A DNA stretch of 64,000 nucleotides, from positions 1,178,001 through 1,242,000 of the forward strand of contig NZ_CP046654.1 in NCBI RefSeq assembly GCF_009759685.1, given 5' to 3'. Position 1 is the first letter of the stretch; each line of letters begins with the position of its first letter. The translations under genes and the position numbers were made by a program. The notes under the pieces are model-generated. The model saw only the letters and a list, made by a program, of their open reading frames with translations. It was not told the DNA's origin and searched no databases. This document shows, in pieces, positions 34,813 to 44,574 of the stretch. The DNA comes from Acinetobacter baumannii. Lineage in GTDB: Bacteria > Pseudomonadota > Gammaproteobacteria > Pseudomonadales > Moraxellaceae.

Positions 34813-34956
34813 GGTTACTTTTTATACCAGCTTAATTTCATCTTAGCATAAGCTTATATCTATCAAACTCTGATTTTCTGCTAGTGTTTAGCAGAAAATC
34901 AGATATTAAAATTCTCAAGTCTTAAGTGGCTGCCAAGCGCTTAAGCTCTATTGTAA

Positions 34957-36171
34957 TTAAATTGCTTCATCCAGCTCTTCGATTTGGAAAACCTGACGTA
35001 AATAGGCCAAGAATGTATCGTTATCAGTCATGGTTTTGCCAGGGCTGTCCGAAATTTTAGCAACAGACTGACCATTACACTCAACCAGTTTCAATACAAT
35101 ATTGAGCGGTGTTTGGCCCATGTCATTGGTCAAATTAGTACCAATACCGAAACTCACCTGGAAACGGTCTTTGAAATATTGATGTAGCTCCCAAGCCTTT
35201 GGTAAATTAAGGCCATCACTAAAGGTCAACATTTTGGTTTTGGTATCAATTTTTAATTTACGATAGTGTGCATATGCTTTATCACCCCACTCGTACGGAT
35301 CACCACTGTCATGACGTAAGCCATCAAATAATTTGGCAAAATACAAGTCAAAATCTCTGAGGAAAGCGTCCATACCCACAACATCAGTTAAAGCAATTCC
35401 TAAGTCTCCACGATACTCTTGAACCCACGTTTCTAAAGCAGCTTTTTGAAAGTCACGTAAGCGAACATCAAGCGCCTGAAACGCTTGTAGGAATTCGTGG
35501 GCCATGGTTCCAATTGGCGTAATATTTAACTCTTTGGCAAGCAAGACGTTACTTGTACCACGGAACACATTTGGCACAGTGTTATGGAATGCAGCAACTA
35601 CATGTTTTTGCCATTCAAAACTATAACGACGGCGGGTACCAAAATCAGAAACTAAAAATGGTGGATCATTCGGTTGTTGAGCTTTTTCGTATTGCTGAAT
35701 TAATTCAAGTTTTGCCTGTAAACGACGCTCGCCTTCAGCCCAGACTTCATCTGTTTTAATCCGGCTAAAATATAATTCATTTACAATGGCTAAAACAAAA
35801 ATCTCAAACATCATGGCCTGAACCATTGGCCCTTCAATACGGATGTCTAATCGACCTTCTTCATCTATACTCGCATGAATAAAACGGCGTTTGAGTTGAA
35901 ATAATTCTAAATAATCGACAAAGTCGCTTTTAATAAATCGTAATTTTCTTAAATATTGTAGTTCGTCTTCTTTATATTTGAGATTACATAAATGGTCGAG
36001 TTGCTCGTTTAAGTCATCCAAAATATCCACTAATGGATAGACAGTATCTTCTAAATTTCTGCAACGAAAGTGATAGACGCTATGCGTTTGCGGGAATTTA
36101 TGCAGAACCACTTGTAGCATCGTAAATTTGTACAAGTCTGTATCAAGTAAAGAATGGATAATTGGAGACAT
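34957..36171 (-). CDS. pncB: Nicotinate phosphoribosyltransferase
   Basis: 404 residues from ATG 36171 (a TTG two codons earlier is less likely). It joins nicotinate and PRPP to nicotinate mononucleotide in NAD salvage. Family blocks are [63 protein letters not shown], and [12 protein letters not shown] followed by the phosphate-binding [10 protein letters not shown]. The gene stands alone; no terminator is obvious between its stop codon and the rhodanese start, only the sequence TTTTCTGCTA with a matching TAGCAGAAAA (34872-34898), which could pair. Confidence 0.93.
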   Translation of the reverse strand: MSPIIHSLLDTDLYKFTMLQVVLHKFPQTHSVYHFRCRNLEDTVYPLVDILDDLNEQLDHLCNLKYKEDELQYLRKLRFIKSDFVDYLELFQLKRRFIHASIDEEGRLDIRIEGPMVQAMMFEIFVLAIVNELYFSRIKTDEVWAEGERRLQAKLELIQQYEKAQQPNDPPFLVSDFGTRRRYSFEWQKHVVAAFHNTVPNVFRGTSNVLLAKELNITPIGTMAHEFLQAFQALDVRLRDFQKAALETWVQEYRGDLGIALTDVVGMDAFLRDFDLYFAKLFDGLRHDSGDPYEWGDKAYAHYRKLKIDTKTKMLTFSDGLNLPKAWELHQYFKDRFQVSFGIGTNLTNDMGQTPLNIVLKLVECNGQSVAKISDSPGKTMTDNDTFLAYLRQVFQIEELDEAI

Positions 36172-36311
36172 AGTCAATGATTATTCGCTTGCTTCTTAGC
36201 ATTAAAGCACACTTTTTCTAGGAAATGGCTCTATCTATTGCAATTGATTATGTTTCATAAAGCTGAAAGCATTGTATCTATTTAAATTCAAATACCTACC
36301 TAAAACAGTTA

Positions 36312-36797
36312 CTATTTTTCTGTTGACGGTTGGATGTCTTTTAAACGTTGCTGTTGTCCAAATTGAATAGCAAACTGTTCTGCAGTCAACAGTCCTGTTT
36401 TAGCGGCATTGGCATCACAGTCGACTTGACGCAATTGTTTAGCAATACCCCATTCTGCTTTTACGATGGCCCCCATTAATGCAGTATGTCCACGTTTATC
36501 TCTAAGACAACGGTTGGCACCTTGTTCTAGCAACACTTTTACTGCATCTTTCTGCCCATAATAACTTGCCATCATTAACGCGGTATAACCCGAATGATCT
36601 TGAACATCAATCGGAAAACCATGACTTAAAAATTCTTGTAAAACTTCAACATTGCCGACTTTAGCTGCTGAAAAAAACAGTTCAATGACTTCTGCTGAAC
36701 CATTGTCCTGTGAAGATGGCATTGCTGCATAAACCGAAGCTCCTATACTGCTACACAACAGACAAGTTGCAAGAAATACCGAGCGAAAATAGATCAT
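36312..36797 (-). CDS. Exported ankyrin-repeat protein paired with catalase
   Basis: 161 residues with a signal peptide (ending around SVYAA, residue 24). Three ankyrin repeats can be followed: SAAKVGNVEVLQEFLSHGFPIDV, SGYTALMMASYYGQKDAVKVLLEQGAN, and RGHTALMGAIVKAEWGIAKQL. Together with the periplasmic catalase upstream, the pairing resembles katB-ankB of Pseudomonas, where the ankyrin protein is needed for full catalase activity; the function here is inferred from that. It follows catalase by 129 nt, an interval with two inverted repeats. Confidence 0.8.
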   Translation of the reverse strand: MIYFRSVFLATCLLCSSIGASVYAAMPSSQDNGSAEVIELFFSAAKVGNVEVLQEFLSHGFPIDVQDHSGYTALMMASYYGQKDAVKVLLEQGANRCLRDKRGHTALMGAIVKAEWGIAKQLRQVDCDANAAKTGLLTAEQFAIQFGQQQRLKDIQPSTEK

Positions 36798-36828
36798 AAC
36801 AATACCCTCAAAATCTCAATAAGAAGTG

Positions 36829-36909
36829 CCTGTAACACTCGCCCTAGGTGCAGGAAAGGCGATTGAGGTTACAGGACTTTCTGGAGGTAACATTCAAGCA
36901 CCTGTTACC
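36829..36909. repeat. Two inverted repeats between the catalase and ankyrin genes
   Basis: CCTGTAAC (36829) pairs with GTTACAGG (36868), with an inner TCGCC/GGCGA pair; then GGTAACA (36886) pairs with TGTTACC (36903). Both would form in the transcript. They could be mRNA processing or attenuation elements. Confidence 0.5.
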
Positions 36910-36926
36910 ACATAGATTAAAAGATA

Positions 36927-38450
36927 TTATTCATCTTTTAGTTGGGCTGCTTTGGCTTGCACCATTTTCAGATCTACACCTACTGCTTTGGCAAGACGAG
37001 TACCATAATCTGCATCTGCTTTATAGAAATAGGACAGCATGACCGTTTTAGTTTCAACATTCTTCACTTGCCCTAAGTCTGCAGCTAGATTACGGATTAA
37101 GTCTTTTTTCTCTAGTGCTGAATAGCTACGATATAAATCACCAGCTTGTTTATATGGTTGTTGTTTCTGAATTGCATGTTGCATCACCGTACCTTCTAGT
37201 GGTGTTTGAACAGCTCTGGCTTTTTCGGTCGCTGGTTTTGGCTCGATCTGACTTGGCTCATAATTCACATGGGATTCAGTTTGACCCATATTCATAAAGC
37301 CTTCTTGATTATTGTTGTTGACTGCAACTCGTGGACGATTGACAGGAATTTGCTGATAATTAGCACCTAAACGATACAATTGCGTATCAGAATAAGAGAA
37401 AACACGACCCTGCAATAAACGATCCTCAGATGGCTCAATACCAGGAATTAAATTTCCAGGCGCAAAGGCAGATTGCTCAGTTTCTTGGAAAAAGTTTTTC
37501 GGCATACGATTTAAGGTCAATGTACCGACTTTAAATTCAGGAACCAGCTCATTCGGCCAGATTTTAGTTGCGTCTAACGGATTAAAATCAAATTTGTCGA
37601 GATCTTTTGGATCAAGTACCTGAATGTACAAATCCCATTTCGGGTAATTTCCAGCATAGATGTTCTTATACATATCATTGGTTAAATGACTCCAATCACG
37701 GCCTTGCACTTCCCGAAGTTGTTCTAAATTCAGGCCTTTTACGCCTTGTTGAGAACGCCAGTTAAATTTAACGTATTTATACTCACCTTTGTCGTTATAG
37801 AGCTTAAATGCATGTACACCAAAGCCATCTAAAGTCCGATAACTCTCGGGCGTACCCAAATTCGAATAAACATAGGTCAACATATTAATCGACCATGGTT
37901 GGCTTTGTAAGAAATCAAAAATGCGGTTTGGATCTTGAACATTAGTGACAGGATCAGGTTTCATTGCATGTACAAAGTCTGGAAACTTAATCGCATCACG
38001 AATAAAGAAAACAGGCAAATTATTACCTACTAAATCCCAATTACCTTGCTGGGTATAAAACTTCACAGCAAAACCATGTGGATCTCGTGCAGTTTCTGGT
38101 GAACCTTTCGGATGAATTACCGTTGAAAATCGCACAAATACAGGTGTTTTCGTTCCTGCTTTGAACAAAGAAGCCAGCGTTAAATCCGACAAATCTTTAG
38201 TAGACACAAACTCGCCATATACACCTGTACCTCGAGCATGCACGACACGCTCAGGGATGCGTTCACGTCCGAAACGTTGTAGTTTTTGAATAAGTTGTAC
38301 ATCTTGTAACAGCGTTGCACCATTAGCACCAGCTGTTGTTGAATTCTGATTATCACCTACAGGTGCGCCATTATCTTTTGTTAAAGGTGCTGCATACACT
38401 GTGCTTAGCGTTGCCGCAATTATTGTAAATAAAAATGTTCGTTTAAACAT
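36927..38450 (-). CDS. Periplasmic monofunctional catalase (KatB-like)
   Basis: 507 residues: signal peptide to about residue 20, then a haem catalase. Distal His71 lies in RVVHARGTGVYG, distal Asn144 in VGNNLPVFF, and the proximal haem-ligand Tyr353 in RVFSYSDTQLYRLG. It removes H2O2 in the periplasm. The length of about 487 after cleavage fits small-subunit catalases. The signal peptide and the adjacent ankyrin gene point to the katB type rather than cytoplasmic KatE/KatA. No OxyR-like site was recognised in the leader. Confidence 0.9.
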   Translation of the reverse strand: MFKRTFLFTIIAATLSTVYAAPLTKDNGAPVGDNQNSTTAGANGATLLQDVQLIQKLQRFGRERIPERVVHARGTGVYGEFVSTKDLSDLTLASLFKAGTKTPVFVRFSTVIHPKGSPETARDPHGFAVKFYTQQGNWDLVGNNLPVFFIRDAIKFPDFVHAMKPDPVTNVQDPNRIFDFLQSQPWSINMLTYVYSNLGTPESYRTLDGFGVHAFKLYNDKGEYKYVKFNWRSQQGVKGLNLEQLREVQGRDWSHLTNDMYKNIYAGNYPKWDLYIQVLDPKDLDKFDFNPLDATKIWPNELVPEFKVGTLTLNRMPKNFFQETEQSAFAPGNLIPGIEPSEDRLLQGRVFSYSDTQLYRLGANYQQIPVNRPRVAVNNNNQEGFMNMGQTESHVNYEPSQIEPKPATEKARAVQTPLEGTVMQHAIQKQQPYKQAGDLYRSYSALEKKDLIRNLAADLGQVKNVETKTVMLSYFYKADADYGTRLAKAVGVDLKMVQAKAAQLKDE

Positions 38451-38650
38451 AATGTTAAATCCAAAAGTATAAATGCCTTTCCTGCAGGGTCACTATACAA
38501 AGTTTTTAACAATAGATAAAAATGATTATTTTAATTAAACCAATCGAAAAGTAAGATCAAAGCTTATAAACTCGTAGCTCACTGTCTCTATAAGTACATG
38601 AATTCTGCTAGACTACTGAAATTACTGAATACTTAGTTTTAAATCCCTCT

Positions 38651-39094
38651 ATGCGTGCATTAATTCAAAGAGTCCTCGAAGCCAAAGTTGAGGTCGATGG
38701 TCAAACAACAGGTGAAATTAAGAAAGGTTTATTGGTTTTTTTAGGTTTAGGAAAAGAAGATACTTTAGAGAAAGGACAAAAGCTCATCGACAAGATTTTG
38801 AAATATCGTATTTTTGATGATGAGCAAGGCAAAATGGGCTGGAATGTATCTCAGGCAAATGGCGGAGTCCTGCTTGTTTCACAGTTCACTTTAATGGCTC
38901 AAACTCAAAAAGGACTACGTCCAGACTTTGGTCCGGCTATGCCACCTAGCGACGCAAAAGCACTATATGAACAGTTAGTAGAATATACTCGTTCACAGTT
39001 TGAAAATGTTCAAACAGGTATTTTTGCTGCGGACATGAAAGTTCATTTGATTAATGATGGACCGGTCACTTTCAATTTAGAAGTTGAAGCATAG
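38651..39094 (+). CDS. dtd: D-aminoacyl-tRNA deacylase
   Basis: 147 residues, the full length of the family. It removes D-amino acids mischarged on tRNA. The N-terminal MRALIQRVLEAKVEVDGQ is diagnostic, and the two active-site motifs are present: SQFTLMA near residue 77 and NDGPVTF near residue 137 (the GP motif). It is a single-gene unit. Confidence 0.96.
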   Translation: MRALIQRVLEAKVEVDGQTTGEIKKGLLVFLGLGKEDTLEKGQKLIDKILKYRIFDDEQGKMGWNVSQANGGVLLVSQFTLMAQTQKGLRPDFGPAMPPSDAKALYEQLVEYTRSQFENVQTGIFAADMKVHLINDGPVTFNLEVEA

Positions 39095-39098
39095 ATAT

Positions 39099-39125
39099 AA
39101 AAAAACTCCCGATCGGGAGTTTTTT
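39099..39125. terminator. Bidirectional terminator between dtd and the SCP2 gene
   Basis: AAAAACTCCCGATCGGGAGT and trailing T residues; an almost perfect palindrome between convergent genes. Confidence 0.9.
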
Positions 39126-39133
39126 GTTAGATC

Positions 39134-39613
39134 TTAACGACCAGTTTTTTCTTTAATAAAAGCACGTGCTTGACGTACTTTATCTTTTACTGGTTTTGGT
39201 AATTTTGGTGGAATCAATTTAGCTGCTTGGTTAAACCAAACGAGCAAGCTGAAATCACCTTCCATTTTAATGCTGCCGTCTTGCATACCCGTCATAAATG
39301 CTGTTGGGTCACCTTTAAGTAAAGTTTTTACGCCTTGTTCGCTATCTGCAAACTGCAAAATAAAGTCAGCTTTTTCAGGTGATCCAGCAACTGTATCGAT
39401 GTGACCATGATTAATAATAATTTGGCGAGCCACACCTAAATCAGTACCAATTTGAATGCGGAATGCGCGGTCATGCACTAGCTCAATAAACTTAGGACTT
39501 GTACGTGCCAACTGTTTCATACGCAGCGCCAAACCTGCTACCAATAAATCTAACGGGTCTGTACTGACATCAACAAGTGGTAACTTGACTACAGGTATAG
39601 AAGAAAGTTTCAT
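39134..39613 (-). CDS. SCP2 sterol-carrier-domain protein
   Basis: 159 residues from ATG 39613 (a second ATG at 39619 adds two). The sequence resembles SCP2-like lipid-binding domains: FRIQIGTDLG, the ADFILQFADSEQGVKTLLKGDPTAFMTGMQDGSIKMEGDFSLLVWF block, and a basic C-terminal tail (KDKVRQARAFIKEK). Such domains bind hydrophobic ligands; UbiJ, an ubiquinone-synthesis factor, is one relative, but I cannot say that this is UbiJ. Cytoplasmic. Confidence 0.75.
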   Translation of the reverse strand: MKLSSIPVVKLPLVDVSTDPLDLLVAGLALRMKQLARTSPKFIELVHDRAFRIQIGTDLGVARQIIINHGHIDTVAGSPEKADFILQFADSEQGVKTLLKGDPTAFMTGMQDGSIKMEGDFSLLVWFNQAAKLIPPKLPKPVKDKVRQARAFIKEKTGR

Positions 39614-39866
39614 GAACATTCACGCCTATTGTATTTTTATGAAAACCTTGGGGCAAAACTCAGCAAGGACTCACCATTGCCTGTTTCGTGCATCGACTGA
39701 TGATATTCTAATTGGCAACGCAATCTATATATGAAACGTCAACAGACCAGTCTATCGTAGCATAACTGGCTATTTTTTAATAAATGCTTTGTATAATAAA
39801 AATCATGTTTTCGTAAATAAAAAAGGCATGCTGTGCATACCTTTTTACCGTTAGATAACAATTGAA

Positions 39867-40202
39867 TTATCGGCTAGAACATTGCTGCTGATCATCTTCA
39901 TATACTGGCGTGTGTTCTATATATTGGCGATTTGCCAAAGCCTTCTGTGCCTGTTTATCCTCACGTAATAAAACAAATGTAACCATTACCATCGCTAGAC
40001 TTAGTGCAGTTAAATAACTATATGTGACTGGCATTTCAAAAGTGACTTGAACTCCAAAACGGACCACTTCCAATAGCCCCCAAAAAAACATCCCTGCAAG
40101 CATAAAACCAAGCCAACGACGGTAAGGAGAAAAGAACACAGCAACAAGCGCGACAGCAATTAAGCTGAGTCCGGCGATAGCGGCAAAATTCGCTGTTACC
40201 AT
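39867..40202 (-). CDS. Small inner-membrane protein of unknown function
   Basis: 111 residues from ATG 40202, preceded by GGAGG 6 nt upstream, which rules out longer in-frame starts. Four hydrophobic segments cover residues 1-85 (for example NFAAIAGLSLIAVALVAVFF and SYLTALSLAMVMVTFVLL), and the C-terminus is hydrophilic (about residues 85-111), likely cytoplasmic. I do not recognise the family. Confidence 0.65.
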   Translation of the reverse strand: MVTANFAAIAGLSLIAVALVAVFFSPYRRWLGFMLAGMFFWGLLEVVRFGVQVTFEMPVTYSYLTALSLAMVMVTFVLLREDKQAQKALANRQYIEHTPVYEDDQQQCSSR

Positions 40203-40352
40203 AGAAACCTCCGTCTTAATGAAAACGTCTAAAAACATTCGGTCTGAACACCAGACCTCATTCCAAAAACAACTTTAATTCATGATTTGTGTTGAAGCTT
40301 AGAAAGCATTATGGATGTTTTTTTTTAGAAAAAAAGACCTGTTATTTGTCGA

Positions 40353-40371
40353 TGCGACATACTTTGTCGCA
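40353..40371. promoter_or_regulatory. Palindrome in the leader of the small membrane protein
   Basis: TGCGACA, 5 nt, TGTCGCA: perfect arms forming a dimeric DNA-binding-site-like repeat about 150 nt upstream of the membrane-protein start codon. Confidence 0.4.
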
Positions 40372-40563
40372 ACATTCTTTTGTCATTACATTTTTGTAAA
40401 TTTAAAAAAGTTCTACTTCCTATATGGCATCAATTCTGGCGTGTCATTACAAAAAACTATGCTGTTTTTTTGCCTCAAAATAAGTTTTTTTCAGTTTTTT
40501 TTATTGCCTTTTTTCTGTGCATAATTTTGTCATAACTTGCTTGTTTTTATGACTATTCTGCAT

Positions 40564-40593
40564 AAAAAAAGCGCTACTCTTGAGCAGCGCTTA
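40564..40593 (-). terminator. Terminator of serB
   Basis: GCGCT-A-CTC / GAG-C-AGCGC stem; read leftward, it is followed by seven T residues. Confidence 0.85.
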
Positions 40594-40611
40594 ATGATTG
40601 TTCACTATTAT

Positions 40612-41835
40612 TTAAGCACGGCTTAAATCTTTATCATGCATACCGAGTAAATACAGTACTCCATCTAGACCAACGCTTGAAATCGCCTGATTTGCATTTT
40701 GACGCACCAGTGGTTTAGCACGATATGCTACGCCAAGTCCTGCAATCGCAAGCATCGGTAAATCATTTGCGCCATCGCCAACAGCCATCGCTTGCTCTAG
40801 TGAAATACCGAGTTTGTTCGCCAGCTCACGCAGCAACTCCGCTTTACGGGCACCATCAACAATTACACCTTTTACTTCACCAGTCACAACGCCATCTTGT
40901 ACATCTAAAACGTTAGCGTGAACTTCATCAATACCTAATTTAGCTTGTAAATATTCAGCAAAATATTGGAAGCCACCAGATAAAATTGCCGTTTTATATC
41001 CGAGGGCTTTTAAAGTCGAAATGAGGCGCTCGGCACCTTCGGTGATTGTCAATCGCTCGGCAATTTTAGGTAAAACTGACGCATCAAGACCTTTGAGTAA
41101 AGCAACCCGCGCACGGAAACTTTGCTGGAAGTCCAACTCACCTTGCATCGCTCTTTCAGTGATTTCAGCAACTTGCTCGCCCACCCCTGCTTCAAGCGCC
41201 AATTCATCAATCACTTCTTGTTCAATTAAAGTTGAATCCATATCGAAGCAGACTAAACGGCGGTTACGTCGGTAAGCATTATCTTCCTGAACAGCCACAT
41301 CAATATTTAATTCGCTTGAAAGAAGCAAACAAGCTGCACGCATAGCTTGAGCATCTAGAGTCGGACCACTGCTTAAACCAAACTGTACACAAGCACGGCG
41401 AGGCAATGTGCTATCTTTTTCAAGATCTACACGGCCTGATAAACGAGTTACAGTTTCGATGTTAAAGCCTTGGCTAGACACAATTTGTGTAACGGCTTGT
41501 AAATGTGCGGCAGTGAGTTCCGGTGCTAAAGCCGTGACGATATAACGAGTTCGTCCACCTTCGCTGACCCATTGATCGTATTCTGCGCCCGAGATAGGTT
41601 TAAAGCGCACTGTTAAGCCAATATCATGTGCTAAAATCAAAATCTCTTTCATTGCCAACGCGGTCGCGGTTTCATTTTCAGAGGCGACCACAATGCCCAA
41701 TGTAAGTTGATTATGAATAACAGCCTGACCTACATCCAGTATTTGCAATGAATGTACGGATAGTACTTGCATTAATCGGGTAAACTGGTTTGGTTGGTCC
41801 GGTCCTAAAAAGGATATAAGAATGATTTCTCGCAT
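40612..41835 (-). CDS. serB: Phosphoserine phosphatase
   Basis: 407 residues, the long form with N-terminal ACT-type regulatory domains (about 1-180) and a C-terminal HAD phosphatase. HAD motif I is CFDMDSTLIEQE with nucleophile Asp198 and acid Asp200; motif III/IV is MAVGDGANDLPML, with LSGGFQYFAEYL before it. It finishes serine synthesis. It diverges from ytjB, the same arrangement as in E. coli. About 80 nt separate the two starts, so they share a promoter region. Confidence 0.96.
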   Translation of the reverse strand: MREIILISFLGPDQPNQFTRLMQVLSVHSLQILDVGQAVIHNQLTLGIVVASENETATALAMKEILILAHDIGLTVRFKPISGAEYDQWVSEGGRTRYIVTALAPELTAAHLQAVTQIVSSQGFNIETVTRLSGRVDLEKDSTLPRRACVQFGLSSGPTLDAQAMRAACLLLSSELNIDVAVQEDNAYRRNRRLVCFDMDSTLIEQEVIDELALEAGVGEQVAEITERAMQGELDFQQSFRARVALLKGLDASVLPKIAERLTITEGAERLISTLKALGYKTAILSGGFQYFAEYLQAKLGIDEVHANVLDVQDGVVTGEVKGVIVDGARKAELLRELANKLGISLEQAMAVGDGANDLPMLAIAGLGVAYRAKPLVRQNANQAISSVGLDGVLYLLGMHDKDLSRA

Positions 41836-41912
41836 GAATTGACTCTAGTCTGAGTGACAACTATTGTAAGAATCATAATCGAATTTCAATATAATTGCCT
41901 TGGAAGTTTAAC

Positions 41913-43202
41913 TTGATTGCGCCTAGACAAGGGCTATTTGCTAGCCTACTGATCATTAGTTTTGCATTGCATACCTTTTTATTGGTGATTGCAACGACAC
42001 ACCAGCTCAATGAAAACCGTGCGAGTCAAGGTCAGCTCATGACCAGTCAACTCGTTGCAGACAGCTTATCTGAGCTTGAACCTGCCAATACGGTCTCTTT
42101 AGCTCTGATTGCCAATCGCTATGCGACCAATCCAAGTGTGGCATCTATCCGTATTCTTGACGCCAATAAACAAGTTTTGGCAACAAGCGGCATGTCAAAA
42201 ACTCGCCAAGGTGAAATTTTTGTTCGTGATGCGCTTCAAAACGAGAAAAAAGTCGGTTCTATTGAAATCACACTAATTCAACCAAGTATTGGGGAAATTC
42301 TTCGTACCCAATGGCTTGCGATTTTAGCCTCACTGTTCTTACATGTTTTATTATGGCTTGCTTACCGTGCCATCGCTCGCCCAACGCGTAGCGAATACTT
42401 AGCTCGTATTAATGAAGAAAACCGTTTAAAACATGAAATTCAAGAGTTAACTCAAGCTCTCGCGCTTGAAAAACAAAATACAGTGACCTTGGTAGCCCAA
42501 GCTCAGCAGCAAGCTAAAGCTAAACCAATTGTTCGCTCGCAACCAGAAAAAAGCTTAGAGTCTACAGACCAAAATACCTTGGCACTTAATATTCAATTTT
42601 ATGACCCTAAACAATTATTAAGTAGTGTTAACCAGTCTGTTTCGGTACCGTACTTTAAACTTTGTCAGCTCTTTTTAAATAAGAGTATTGAGCTATGTAC
42701 AAAGCATTATCATTTGAAAGCAACTGATATTGATGTTGTAGATGAGTTTCATGCAGAGGGCGCAACACTTGCCATTTCGACTTCACATCCACACGCTGTA
42801 GAGTGTCTACTTATGGTAGGTACGGTTTTTCAATTGCTTTCAGATGTTTTATATAAGCGTTACCGTGAAGATAAACGCTTTGCACTACAAACTCGCAGTG
42901 CCGTGTGTAATGCCGTAGAAGCAATGCAAATTGATGCCAAAGAAGCTGCTCAACGTTTAGCGCAACATCTTCATGCGAAAGAATCTGCACTCTACCTTGA
43001 TAATGAACAGCTTAAAGCAATTCAAGACAGCTATCAGCTTGTTGCAATGCCTAACCCAAGTAATGTCATGACTCGTCATGCATTTATGATCAATGGTATG
43101 AATGCTGAATGTGCAGAGCTTGCACAAAATATTCGAACTGAAATTTTGATGGGTAAAAAATCAATTCCTCAAAATGACAGCCCGAGTAGTGCAGCATCTT
43201 AA
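41913..43202 (+). CDS. AhpA/YtjB (SMP)-family membrane protein
   Basis: About 429 residues. The start is placed at TTG 41913 because GGAAG lies 6 nt upstream; an earlier TTG at 41895 is in frame. An N-terminal transmembrane segment (about residues 9-30), a periplasmic segment to about 130, then a second transmembrane helix (WLAILASLFLHVLLWLAYRA) and a cytoplasmic coiled-coil (IQELTQALALEKQ) followed by a C-terminal domain. The layout and the position divergent to serB match the SMP/YtjB family; the function is not established. Confidence 0.75.
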   Translation: MIAPRQGLFASLLIISFALHTFLLVIATTHQLNENRASQGQLMTSQLVADSLSELEPANTVSLALIANRYATNPSVASIRILDANKQVLATSGMSKTRQGEIFVRDALQNEKKVGSIEITLIQPSIGEILRTQWLAILASLFLHVLLWLAYRAIARPTRSEYLARINEENRLKHEIQELTQALALEKQNTVTLVAQAQQQAKAKPIVRSQPEKSLESTDQNTLALNIQFYDPKQLLSSVNQSVSVPYFKLCQLFLNKSIELCTKHYHLKATDIDVVDEFHAEGATLAISTSHPHAVECLLMVGTVFQLLSDVLYKRYREDKRFALQTRSAVCNAVEAMQIDAKEAAQRLAQHLHAKESALYLDNEQLKAIQDSYQLVAMPNPSNVMTRHAFMINGMNAECAELAQNIRTEILMGKKSIPQNDSPSSAAS

Positions 43203-43221
43203 AAATTTATTGCGCGCATTT

Positions 43222-43249
43222 AAACCTAGCCATCCGGCTAGGTTTTTTT
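43222..43249 (+). terminator. Terminator after the YtjB-family gene
   Basis: CCTAGCC-ATCC-GGCTAGG stem with a trailing T7 tract. Confidence 0.9.
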
Positions 43250-43441
43250 ATCTAAATTTATGGTATTTATTTTAAATAATTTTATTTCTTTATGATTTAT
43301 TTATCTAAATAAATCCGGTTCTATGATGTTGAGTCGTAAATTTGGATAAATCAGAATCATAGGCAAAATTCTATAAACAGCGTAAACTATGCGAAATTTA
43401 TTCAATAGAAATTGTCTTACGACAAAAAAAGGTGAAAGCAA

Positions 43442-44563
43442 ATGCCGCTGAGTCGTGTTGAAGAACTTGTCGCCGATATCCGTGCAGGCAAAATGGTCAT
43501 CTTAATGGATGACGAAGACCGTGAAAATGAAGGTGACCTTGTCATCGCAGCAACGCATGTACGCCCTGAAGATATTAACTTCATGATTACACATGCACGC
43601 GGTTTAGTTTGCTTAACTTTAAGCCGTGAACGTTGTAAACAATTAAACCTCCCGCTGATGGTTGACCAGAACGGTGCCCAGCATGGTACTAACTTTACGT
43701 TATCTATCGAAGCAGCTGAAGGTATTACCACAGGTATTTCGGCAGCAGAACGTGCTCACACGATTCAAGCTGCTGTGGCAGCACATGCCAAACCAAACGA
43801 TATTGTACAACCGGGTCATATTTTCCCACTCATGGCACAGCCAGGTGGTGTATTACACCGTGCAGGTCATACCGAGGCAGGTTGTGATTTAGCACGACTG
43901 GCAGGTCTTGAGCCTGCATCTGTCATTTGTGAAATCATCAAAGAAGATGGCACAATGGCACGCCGCGCAGATTTAGAAATTTTTGCTGAGAAGCATGGCC
44001 TAAAAATTGGTACAATTGCCGACCTAATCCACTACCGTATGACCAATGAGCAAACTGTAGAACGTTTGGATCAAAGAACGATTCAAACAGAATATGGTTC
44101 ATTTGAGCTCTATCGCTATCGTGAGATAGGTAACCCTGACATTCATTTGGCTTTAGTCAAAGGTGAGCCAAAAGAAGGCGTTACAACGGTACGTGTACAT
44201 GGTTTTAGTCCTGTTCGCGATTTGCTTAAGCTAAATAAAGCTGACGGTGAACCGGCTTGGAATCTAGACCGTGCGCTACAAACGATTGCAGCAAGTGACC
44301 GCGGCGTTTTAGTCTGGATCGGACAAGATCATTTGCAAGACTTGGGACCAGCGTTGGATGATTTAACTAAGCCAAAACCGGTGAAATCCAATGCAGCACT
44401 TTCACATCAATATCAAACCATTGGTGTTGGTGCTCAAATTTTGCGTGATTTAGGTGTTGAAAAAATGAAGCTTCTGAGCTCACCATTGCGTTTCAATGCC
44501 TTATCTGGCTTTAATTTAGAAGTAGTGGAATATGTCACTGCTGATCAAATCACAACGAAATAA
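43442..44563 (+). CDS. ribB: 3,4-dihydroxy-2-butanone-4-phosphate synthase with degenerate GTP-cyclohydrolase II-like domain
   Basis: 373 residues. The N-terminal ~200 residues are RibB, making the four-carbon precursor of lumazine: [10 protein letters not shown] (23-32) is the metal/substrate motif and [13 protein letters not shown] is also conserved. The C-terminal ~165 residues resemble RibA in length and in the [12 protein letters not shown] start, but the zinc-binding cysteines of GTP cyclohydrolase II (normally in the VRVHSEC...C.C region) are absent; the corresponding site reads [11 protein letters not shown]. The second activity is therefore probably lost, and a separate RibA should exist elsewhere. 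It is the first gene of a run with ribH. No FMN-riboswitch sequence was recognised in the 192 nt between the preceding terminator and this gene. Confidence 0.92.
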
Positions 44564-44574
44564 TCGAGGTTGCT

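Larger units (their letters stand above)
40203..40611. other. AT-rich interval between the small membrane protein gene and serB
   Basis: About 400 bases dominated by T- and A-runs on the plus strand. It holds the leader of the small membrane protein gene, a perfect 7-bp inverted repeat (40353-40371) and, at its right edge, the serB terminator. A plus-strand frame here (40315-40524) has low-complexity Phe-rich composition and is not accepted as a gene. Confidence 0.5.

Noticed and set aside
40315..40524. A 69-codon Phe-rich frame in the T-rich leader.
   Set aside because: The composition follows the T-runs of the DNA, there is no ribosome-binding site and no similarity to a known protein.
43250..43441. 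Possible FMN riboswitch before ribB.
   Set aside because: None of the conserved RFN blocks was recognised; the leader is AT-rich with no matching stem set.
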